A stretch of 18,009 nt of DNA from Acanthamoeba lenticulata (lineage: Eukaryota > Discosea > Longamoebia > Acanthamoebidae): NCBI GenBank assembly GCA_002179805.1, contig NAVB01001746.1, positions 1 to 18,009 of the forward strand, written 5' to 3'. The first letter of the stretch is position 1. Each line of letters starts with the position of its first letter. The notes beneath the pieces are model-generated. The model was not told the DNA's origin. It was given only the letters and a program-made list of their open reading frames with translations, and did no database searches. A program made the position numbers and the translations under genes. This document shows, piece by piece, positions 9,072 through 15,292 of this stretch.

Positions 9072-9166
9072 TCAACGGGGGTTCAAGGGGCACGCTACTG
9101 TCTTGCGCCAGCTTTTTCTGTTAATTTTTTTTTTTGTGCGTTGCTTAGCTGTTGTGCTGTGAAAAG

Positions 9167-9240
9167 TGACGACATGTCGACACGCGCGTGTTGCGCCGGA
9201 CGAATGGATATAGAGCTCTGATTTTTCGTCTTCCACCAAT
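9167..9240 (-). promoter_or_regulatory. Probable core promoter of member C
   Basis: On the minus strand: ATTGG at 9236-9240, a TATA-like CTATATCC near 9207-9214, and GTCGTCACTT near 9167-9175, which resembles the TTCACT initiator of the sister genes. The match to the member A and D promoters is only partial and the spacing differs. Confidence 0.4.
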
Positions 9241-9243
9241 CAT

Positions 9244-9440
9244 ATGATACCGTCATCTTCATTGAAAAATGGGCTTGTGATCGCGCCTTGCGCGCGCAAC
9301 GCATCGTTTGCTGGTTCGTTGTACTTTATCGCCCCATCTGATACCACGAAACAGCTAGCTCCCACGGGTACAAGTACACCATGGTGGGCCTGCCACAGTT
9401 GCAACCTAGGAGCCGGTACTGCATGAGGGTTTAAAACCAA
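9244..9440 (+). pseudogene. Fragment resembling the 12.2-kb inverted coding repeat
   Basis: CTTTATCGCCCCATC near 9325 nearly matches CTTTATTGCCCCATC near 12192, and both translate to FIAPS in one frame. Downstream, GGGTACAAGTACACCATGGT near 9367 resembles the GGGTACCRCATYGGGCTTG core at 12.2 kb but in another frame. It looks like a decayed third copy; similarity is short and weak. Confidence 0.3.
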
Positions 9441-9775
9441 AACACAGTTCAGTGGGCGGTGCTCAAGGACGAACAGTCACCTATCACGCCACCAAAACGT
9501 CGTGATGCTGATGGTGCTGCTCGAGGCCAAGTCTCCAGCACCTCGCCCAGCAGCTTACCCTTCCGCTCTTGGCAGGTCGGCCTCCTGGGCCTCGATCCCG
9601 GCAGCTGTCTCGTCGAGCCGCTGCCACCTGCTCGCGGTCGCGCTGCAGCCGCTAGTGGGCCGTCTCGGCCAGCGGCACCTGCAGGCTTGGAAACCATTTA
9701 CGTCATGGCTCGCCTGCGCAGGCGCTCGCACTCTTTGGCGAGCTGCTCACAAAGTGCGGCCGCTGCAAAAATAAA
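9441..9775 (-). pseudogene. Decayed coiled-coil coding relic
   Basis: Minus-strand translation gives successive coiled-coil-like pieces in different frames: ALCEQLAKECERLRRR, then LAETAH-stop-RLQRDREQ, then QRLDETAAGIEAQEADL, then RKGKLLGEVLETW. They are in plausible order, but at least two frame changes and an internal stop separate them. Heptad-like Leu/Glu/Arg spacing is clear in each. The source gene is not identifiable. It sits between members C and D and may be the leftover of an unrelated gene interrupted when the family expanded. Confidence 0.45.
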
Positions 9776-9778
9776 TAG

Positions 9779-9802
9779 ATTTAAATATTTAAATATTTAA
9801 AT
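9779..9802. repeat. 24-bp AT palindrome
   Basis: Three overlapping ATTTAAAT units form a fully self-complementary 24-mer immediately beyond the poly(A) signal region (9810-9815) of member D. Confidence 0.85.
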
Positions 9803-9885
9803 TTTGAACTTTATTTTTGAAATTGGAACCATAAACTTTTTGAAGTGCCCACAGAGGAAAAATGTTACAGATTGCGATAAGTGTG

Positions 9886-11352
9886 TCATGGCGTAGTCCT
9901 CGTGCGCAGCAGGCCTGCAAACATCGTTGTGGAGGTGAGCACTCCGTGGGCCGAACGGGCTGCTCGCGTGTGCAGGGTAGTTGCAGAAGAAGTAGATGAC
10001 GGTGGGACGCCAGCAGCAGGACAGCAGGCCAGCGGCTGCCTGCTTCTGGTAGTGCCCCCCGCGAATAAGGGCAGCAGGCAGTTTGTCGCCCGACTGTGCA
10101 ACAACGTGAGAGCATCGTTCACGTAGGCCAGCTCGGGAAGCTCCATGCTCGGTGGAGGTGTAGTGCGCTCTGTTGCGTGCCGTAGAATGCGCAACAGCTG
10201 GTGGAGCGGCGTGTCGAGCTCTCTCAGGCCGAGCGAGATGCGCAATTGGTCAACGTGGTGATTAACCGGGTCGTGCGTGGCCACCACCTCGCGCCCGACG
10301 TGCTCGGGGTCGAACAGTCCAAGCATCAAGCACGCGGTCACTATGATGTCCGTCTGCAACGGTGCGGTCTCAGCTTCCAGGGAGAGGATGAAGCAGCTCA
10401 CAGCCAACAGGTGCTGGGCGTGCTCCCAGTGGGAGGCGCCCTGGTTGCGCGCGAGCAAGATCGGCCGCACATACTCCTCGACTTTGTTGGTTTGCAAAAC
10501 GGAGGAAGCGGCCAACCAAGGTAACTCCTTCAGCCTCGACGGTCGACCGGCAGTTGACGGGCTGGGCTGTGCTGATGCGGCAGACGACCCTGGCGAGGAG
10601 GTCCTTTCGGTTGTTGTGGACGATACCGTCGTCGTTGCTGTCGAGGTCGATGCGGGTGATCCGGTGCGCAGTGCAGCCGTGGGCGCAGTCGTAGTGGTCT
10701 GCTGCTGGATCTCCTTGGCCGCCGCCTCAAGGATCTCGAGAACGATGCCGTCCCACTCGCGCTGAAGGGCCATGTGCACTTGATGCCGTAAGCCCTTGCG
10801 CTGCTGGCTGTGTTTGGCGACGCTCTGGAGGAAGAGCTTGGCCTGGTTGCGCCGCACCATGGTCTTGCCGTCGTCCGCCTCCACAAGCCAAACTGCTTCG
10901 CTCAGGCTGGCCTTGATGGAGGGCCACTCTTTGGCGACATCGTCGAGCTTCTCCTCGCCCGTCACGGCCTGGAGCAGCAGCTCAGCCGGAAGAAGACCTT
11001 CTTGAAAATGCGCCTGTCGCACCAACGCGCGAGCTAACTCGCCCAGTCGCCCCTCGCGAATTGTGATGGCCGCCTGCGCCGGAGAAATGCCCTTTGGGTG
11101 GTAGTGGTGTTGGTTGACCTGCATTTCCTCCTCGGTCTCGTCATCGTCGTACTCCTCCTCCTCCTCCTCCTCCTCATTCTTCTCTGCCCCAGAGTTGCGG
11201 ATTCGGCTGCTACGTCGCGGGCGCTTGGAGGCCGGAACATCGTCACTCTCAGGGCTCTCTTCGGCCGAAATGAGGCGTCTGCGCTTGGGCAACGCTGCCG
11301 CCGGCGGAGTCGGCATGCGCGATTTGCGCGTAGAAGGGTTTGCGCTGGCCAT
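9886..11352 (-). CDS. Cluster family protein, member D
   Basis: Single exon, 488 residues from the Met at 11352. The frame is open further upstream, but this Met aligns with the start of member A (MASANPST against MASTNPSP) and lies downstream of the inferred initiator at 11415-11424. The N-terminus has PKRRR (about 22-26) and ASKRPRRSSR (about 41-50), then a long Glu/Asp tract (about 60-76). Domain one is about 87-210, the linker about 211-285 (Thr/Ser/Ala), and domain two about 287-420 (PILLARNQGASHWEHAQ, CLMLGLFDPEHVGREV, HHVDQLRISLGL, DTPLHQLLRILRH). The tail ends AGLLRTRTTP as in member C. Member C is the closest relative over the whole length, while the promoter matches member A. A minus-strand AATAAA lies at 9810-9815. 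Confidence 0.86.
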   Translation of the reverse strand: MASANPSTRKSRMPTPPAAALPKRRRLISAEESPESDDVPASKRPRRSSRIRNSGAEKNEEEEEEEEYDDDETEEEMQVNQHHYHPKGISPAQAAITIREGRLGELARALVRQAHFQEGLLPAELLLQAVTGEEKLDDVAKEWPSIKASLSEAVWLVEADDGKTMVRRNQAKLFLQSVAKHSQQRKGLRHQVHMALQREWDGIVLEILEAAAKEIQQQTTTTAPTAALRTGSPASTSTATTTVSSTTTERTSSPGSSAASAQPSPSTAGRPSRLKELPWLAASSVLQTNKVEEYVRPILLARNQGASHWEHAQHLLAVSCFILSLEAETAPLQTDIIVTACLMLGLFDPEHVGREVVATHDPVNHHVDQLRISLGLRELDTPLHQLLRILRHATERTTPPPSMELPELAYVNDALTLLHSRATNCLLPLFAGGTTRSRQPLACCPAAGVPPSSTSSATTLHTRAARSAHGVLTSTTMFAGLLRTRTTP

Positions 11353-11414
11353 GGCTGTGTGAGCTGCGGGCTTGGTTATTTTGTGGTGTTTGTGTTGTGT
11401 TGCTTGCTGGGCGT

Positions 11415-11503
11415 GGAGTGAAGACTGCTGCGCGGCGGAGCGCGCGCTTTTATGCGTATAGAAAACCAATGGCGGAAGGGCTTTGATTAGGCAACAAACC
11501 AAT
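11415..11503 (-). promoter_or_regulatory. Core promoter of member D, duplicated from the A/B promoter
   Basis: On the minus strand: ATTGG at 11499-11503 and 11466-11470 flank AATCAAAGCCCTTCCGCC, then CATAAAAG (11447-11454), then TCTTCACTC (11415-11423). Order, spacing and most bases match the promoter of member A (3315-3400), including the 18-nt segment between the CCAAT boxes with one change. Confidence 0.65.
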
Positions 11504-11660
11504 CCTGAAAGTCAAAAGCGTGCAGCGAAGCTGCACATGCGTCAGCCAAACCGCGCACACGCACGAAAGCTCCGCCGACTTGCGCAGGAACTTGGACAAG
11601 AGCGCACAGCTCGAGCAGTGAATAGCGAACCCCACACCAGTTCCAGCAGGCGCACACAAG
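11504..11660 (+). pseudogene. Relic of a member-B-like divergent gene start
   Basis: From about 11583, GGACAAGAGCG and GAATAGCGAACC occur with the same spacing as around the second Met of member B (3532-3572). By eye about four fifths of 48 aligned bases agree. The Met codon of member B is TTG here, and similarity fades after about 11660. The relic has the same orientation relative to the shared promoter as member B. It is best explained by duplication of the A/B divergent pair followed by loss of the B-like partner. Confidence 0.6.
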
Positions 11661-11713
11661 GACAATTTACTGTCTCTTGATCCACAGGACAGACCACAGC
11701 ACCTTCTGTCTGA

Positions 11714-12021
11714 ATGAACTCTGCCTACAACGCGTGGTTGGCAATCACGACGCCAGCTGGCGCGTTGTGCCGGGCTGTTGTGCTGGGCATCGCGCTCAAC
11801 TCGTTCACGCCACCGATGGAACAGGGGCGTCCTGACCCCAGTGTTTTGGTAAGTCTTTCTCACAGAGGCCCTTGAGCGTGTGGTTGATTACCGCCTATAA
11901 CTCAGCAATGTTTACATGGCTCACTCATTGTGCTCTCTTTCTGCAGAGGTGTGAGACTGGGAGAGGGGGGGGCGCGCGCGCGCGCGCGGACGTGACCTCA
12001 GCGCCTGTACTGTTGTCTTAA
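11714..12021 (+). CDS. Possible small spliced ORF, function unknown
   Basis: An ATG at 11714 opens 45 codons ending at 11848. A textbook donor (GTAAGT, from 11849) and a strong acceptor (CTCTCTTTCTGCAG, ending 11946) follow, defining a 98-nt intron. Joining at 11947 keeps the frame open to TAA at 12019-12021 and gives 69 residues. The first half is hydrophobic with AGALCRAVVLGIALNSF; the second half includes an Arg/Ala run coded by a CG repeat. No family is recognised. The good splice sites support transcription, but it may be a non-coding transcript or a relic exon pair. Confidence 0.3.
11972..11988. repeat. CG dinucleotide tract
   Basis: An uninterrupted alternating GC run of about 17 nt, following a G8 tract. 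Sequences of this kind can adopt left-handed DNA. Confidence 0.85.
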
Positions 12022-12200
12022 GAGAGAGTACATTGGTGCGCTCACCCTCAATCAGCTCGTGTGTGTATGTGTGTGGCTCTTGAGTGAACATTTCGCGCAA
12101 CGCAGGCCTTGTTTGTCCAGCTACCGTGGTGTATGAACCAACTACTGTGCCCAGACTGACTGGACTTTGGACTGCGACAGGAGAACACAAAAACTTTATT

Positions 12201-12381
12201 GCCCCATCAAGTTCAGCCGCGCCCTTCAGAGGTCTGCCGGTTGGGTACCGCATTGGGCTTGTCAACAAGGCCTACACTAATATACATGTGGTGGCTGTGG
12301 GTCATGGGCCTTGTCGACAAGCCCGATGTGGTACCCAACTGGTAGACCTGGCTGGAGGGCGCGACCGAGCTTGATGGAGCC
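12201..12381. repeat. Imperfect inverted repeat with coding-like divergence
   Basis: The left arm 12201-12272 pairs with the right arm 12307-12381. The inner 43 bases of each arm (12230-12272 and 12307-12349) differ at only five sites, all transitions. Read outward-to-inward, both arms translate to GLPVGY(R/H)IGLV(N/D)KA; three of the five changes are silent third positions and two are conservative or moderate replacements. The spacer of about 34 nt contains TATACATG. Confidence 0.85.
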
Positions 12382-12576
12382 AAAAGTGATGTGTGGTGAG
12401 TGCAAGTTCTCACCAAATGGTCGAACGGCCTATGGTTCTGTTGGAGCAGGAGCAACCTCTGGCCGGAGTCGTTGCCACCATTTGGGCTTGTTTGGCAAGC
12501 CTCTTGACGGTGGGCGGGGAAAGAAGACCACGCTCCTACATAAACACGTCGTCACCAACACATGAACAGGTAGGTT

Positions 12577-13365
12577 TCAGCCACAGCCAAGCAAGTAAAA
12601 GGAGTCAGTCGTAGAGAGAGAGAGAGAGAGAGCGAGCGAGTATGGTCGTACCATAAGCAAAAATATGTCCGTTGCCAAGCCAGCTGGAGTGAGGAAAACC
12701 TTCAATTCGAACCTGCGACAACTCGTGAAGGAGGCCCCGAAATGGAGGTCGTACAGCATCCACAGGTCCCTGAGGTAGACCCCAGTGTCAACTGCCGCAT
12801 CATCATCGCACTCGAGAGGCTCAGCGAGCGCGAGTAGAATGGAGGACAAGCTGCTGCATGAGCTCAGACCAAATCGCTCGCAGAACTGGTCCACATGATA
12901 GATGACGCAGTCGCGCCTCTCTGAAACGTGATGCGCATTGAACAGGAGGAGCAGAAGACTAGCAGCGTCGACAACGTCTGTCCGCAGCAACGATGCATCC
13001 TCTGCGCCCACTTGACCGTCGAGCTTCTCAGAGACCGCCGCAAGCTGGAAGAGCTTCTTGGAGATGGCCAACAAGCAGTCGGCGCGCCTCCAGAATCTGG
13101 CGAGAGCGTTTTTGCCGCGCACGAGCTGGACTTGCTCCGTCGTATACTCAAAGGCCTGGGCAACCAGTAGGGGGAGGCTCGAGCTCCAAAAAGGGGCAGC
13201 TTTCCTACCAGTAGTAGACTCGCCCATGGCCGCCGGCGGGGACCAAGGTGCAGTAGGCTCTTGCACAGCAGAGTCAGTTCGAGGCCCAGCTCTTTCTCTT
13301 TCGGCGGTAATGGTGGTGCGCTTTCCAGCTTTCTTGGGGTCGTCGTGGTGTGAGGACTTTCTCAT
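12577..13365 (-). CDS. Divergent cluster family protein, member E (second domain only)
   Basis: 262 residues from the Met at 13365; the frame is open upstream but the inferred TATA (13548-13556) and initiator (13523-13533) place that Met first in the mRNA. There is a short basic N-terminus (DDPKKAGKR) and no copy of the first conserved domain. Residues about 65-210 correspond to domain two of the other members: VAQAFEYTTEQ, FWRRADCLLAISKKLF, VVDAASLLLLLFNAHHV, VIYHVDQFCERFGL, LSSILLALAEP, YLRDLWMLYDLHFG. The order and the HVDQ core agree, though identity is low. The last 30 or so residues run across an AG repeat and may not be genuine, since a splice before that point would change the C-terminus. 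Function is unknown. Confidence 0.6.
   Translation of the reverse strand: MRKSSHHDDPKKAGKRTTITAERERAGPRTDSAVQEPTAPWSPPAAMGESTTGRKAAPFWSSSLPLLVAQAFEYTTEQVQLVRGKNALARFWRRADCLLAISKKLFQLAAVSEKLDGQVGAEDASLLRTDVVDAASLLLLLFNAHHVSERRDCVIYHVDQFCERFGLSSCSSLSSILLALAEPLECDDDAAVDTGVYLRDLWMLYDLHFGASFTSCRRFELKVFLTPAGLATDIFLLMVRPYSLALSLSLSTTDSFYLLGCG
12613..12640. repeat. AG microsatellite
   Basis: (AG)n of about 20 nt followed by CGAG repeats. It overlaps the predicted C-terminal codons of member E. Confidence 0.9.
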
Positions 13366-13522
13366 TATGGCGTTGAGAGACAGCGGTTCTTCTTCTCGGC
13401 GGAGGAGGGAGGCAAGAGTGTGTGAGCGTGTTCGCGCGGGGTGGTGGTTGTTTGTGTGGCTTGGCGCGCGGGAGAAGAATACCTCCCCCTCCCCCGCGCC
13501 AGCGCCTAGGCCTACCACCCAC

Positions 13523-13560
13523 GCAGTGAATACGTGGTGGCTTCGCTGTATTTTATGCGG
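13523..13560 (-). promoter_or_regulatory. Probable core promoter of member E
   Basis: On the minus strand GCATAAAATAC (13548-13558) is followed about 25 nt later by TATTCACTGC (13523-13532). This repeats the TATA and TTCACT spacing of members A and D. No CCAAT box was found just upstream. Confidence 0.45.
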
Positions 13561-13897
13561 ACTAGAGCGAAAAATTGTGCGCTTCTTCTCTGTGGCGCTT
13601 GGATCGAGTATATGCGCGCCTTGCATGCCTCAATGGGGCGCGCATGTACTCGACCAGAGTAAAAAAACAAGAAAATGTAACACAGTCCAACACTGGCGGG
13701 AGCGTCCATATATGGCCACGTCCCGCCCGACTCGACAATGCAGGCTTTCGCCGAATGCGACATCCGCCGAAAGCGTGCGCGACTTACACATGCGGACACA
13801 AGATAGGGCGGCTAGCACGAGGTAAGGGAAGGCCGAGTAATGACGGCGACCAACACGCACCACATTAGTTCTTCTTTCTATAAGGCCCCCCCCCCGT

Positions 13898-14070
13898 CGC
13901 TACCTGGCCATTATCTTGCTGGCGACCTTCACCCACGCGTGGCTCTCCCTCCAGCGGTATATTGACCTCAACCTCCCCATTCTCGCCCTACTTGATTACT
14001 GGTGCGCGCTGAGCGAGTGCTCTGTCCTGCCTCGGCCCGCGCGCACGGGTGTGGCTCATGGTGGAGGTAG
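13898..14070 (+). pseudogene. Membrane-segment coding relic, left arm
   Basis: This plus-strand frame lacks an ATG and encodes YLAIILLATFTHAWLSLQRY followed by IDLNLPILALLDYW, then runs to TGA near 14070. The first part is hydrophobic enough to cross a membrane. The homologous segment on the other strand (14285-14192) supports an origin as coding sequence. It could instead be an exon of an unannotated spliced gene. The family is not recognised. Confidence 0.4.
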
Positions 14071-14191
14071 GTGAGGAAGGGACTGACACAGGGGAGACCT
14101 CCAGTCCCCTCTTTGCCTCCCCCAAAATTAGGGAACATGCGTGTTTATGCGTACAGGCCAAGGCAATAAGGAGGACAGCGCTCGCTGCTCG

Positions 14192-14300
14192 CTACCAAGT
14201 AGGGAGAGGGTCGTACCGCTGGCGGGCGAGCCAAGCGTCGGTGAGGGTCACCAGTAGGATGATACCGAAGAGGTACAGGTGGCCGAGCTTGTCCTTCCTC
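14192..14300 (-). pseudogene. Membrane-segment coding relic, right arm
   Basis: The minus-strand frame encodes KDKLGH, then LYLFGIILLVTLTDAWLARQ, then RYDPLPTW and a TAG stop (14194-14192). It shares the pattern L-(x)-I-I-L-L-(x)-T-(x)-T-(x)-A-W-L-(x)-(x)-Q-R-Y with the left arm. The early stop suggests decay or a short exon end. Confidence 0.4.
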
Positions 14301-14375
14301 ACTACTGGCGGAGCGTCCCCATCTCACGTTCTTCCAGTTTGGACAAAACTTTCCCCTCCCCACTCAAAAACAACA

Positions 14376-14396
14376 TGTGTGTGTGTGTGTGTGTGT
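14376..14396. repeat. TG microsatellite
   Basis: An uninterrupted (TG)n run of about 21 nt in non-coding sequence inside the right arm of the inverted duplication. Confidence 0.9.
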
Positions 14397-14735
14397 CAAG
14401 CGTATTGTTGGCCGTCACGACCAGGCCTCCCCACGCGCGCGCGCTAGCCGGCCCTTTCTTATCTCCGCATAACTCGCGCCAGCCGTCGGCGAGTCTGCAA
14501 CTGCCTTCGTCGACTGTCTAGTCGGGCGGGACGTGGCCAGATGGACGCTCCTCATCCTTGTCGAGTGTTGGACGGGCACCCAGCAAGTGGGCTTGGAATC
14601 GGAGAGGCAGCTTGGCTGGGCTGCGGTGGTGAGCCCACCACAACGGCCGAGGGGCACGGCTAGGCGAGACCAAGGCCCAGCCATGATACAGCAGCTCCTG
14701 GTACCTCCACCCTCCTAAGCTTCGTCGTTGTACTG

Positions 14736-15051
14736 GTGTCCACCCGGGGCAGCCACGGCTTCTTCATCGTGGTGGACCTTACCGCACGCCCTGTCTCGAG
14801 CGCGCAGACACTTCCACGTGCGCACACGCACACGGACGCGCACGCAGTACATTGTACAACTCCCTTGTGCCGGAGCTGGAAGGGTCCACGCCTCGAGGCT
14901 GGTCAGCCTCCGGAGGACCACCGCAAGCGCGCCGAGGTGCGGGAGCTGCTGGGCAGCCTGGAGAGAAGGTGCCCTTTGAGGTGGGCGCGGTGCGCGCACG
15001 AGCCAGAACGTCAAGGCCGCGTTCAACCGGCAAGCCGCCGACGCGCTTCAG
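14736..15051 (+). pseudogene. Small-GTPase (Rab-like) relic
   Basis: Three pieces occur in Rab order. STRGSHGFFIVVDLT (14739-14783) resembles the strand after switch II, where Rabs have Y-Y-R-G-(A/S)-x-G-x-x-x-V-x-D-x-T. Next, EDHRKRAEVRELLGSLE (14913-14963) resembles the region after the NKxD loop. Last, SQNVKAAFNRQAADALQ (15001-15051) resembles the C-terminal helix after the S-A-K loop, but the S-A-K itself is not preserved. A possible GC-AG intron (14784-14847, donor GCACGC) follows the first piece. Frame changes separate the last two pieces, and no P-loop or NKxD motif is visible. It therefore looks inactive. Confidence 0.4.
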
Positions 15052-15269
15052 GGGCCAGCTTCCTCCAGGCCTCCGTGACCGCGGCCGCCGCCCTGCTCAC
15101 CAGAGACCTGCCGCAAGGGGAATGGCACTTGCTGCAGCAGACCGGGGAGGATGACAACAAGATGGAATGGAGATGGAAGTGGATCTGACATCTTGGAACA
15201 GCAGGTGCGCCAGGAGGAGGGCCTGTCTTACGTGGTCCGCCAGAGCAGAGGCGTGACGTGATTTTTTTT

Positions 15270-15275
15270 ATTTTT
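15270..15275 (-). terminator. Poly(A) signal of the PTPA gene
   Basis: AATAAA on the minus strand, 18 nt past the stop codon of the PTPA gene at 15293-15295. Confidence 0.6.
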
Positions 15276-15292
15276 TGAGCGCAGCATTGGGG

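Larger units (their letters stand above)
13699..14550. repeat. Inverted segmental duplication, diverged
   Basis: TGGCCACGTCCCGCCCGACT at 13713-13732 recurs exactly as its reverse complement at 14520-14539, and both copies adjoin GGAGCGTCCAT. Further inside, 13898-13962 (plus) and 14285-14192 (minus) encode related hydrophobic segments. The arms face each other around a centre near 14100 and have diverged by substitutions and indels. Between the matching blocks the similarity is patchy, for example CGGCTAGC near 13809 and GCTAGCCGG near 14444. Confidence 0.65.

Noticed and set aside
11353..11502. N-terminal extension of member D to the Met at 11502
   Set aside because: This stretch contains the TATA and initiator elements, and the Met at 11352 aligns with the start of member A.
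12700..12725. TTCGAACC resembling a tRNA T-loop
   Set aside because: No acceptor stem or anticodon arm fits around it, and it lies in the coding region of member E.
1571..13365. Resemblance of domain one to BEN domains and of domain two to cyclin/TFIIB-like helical repeats
   Set aside because: Only loose helical patterning agrees. No diagnostic residues could be matched by eye, so no assignment was made.
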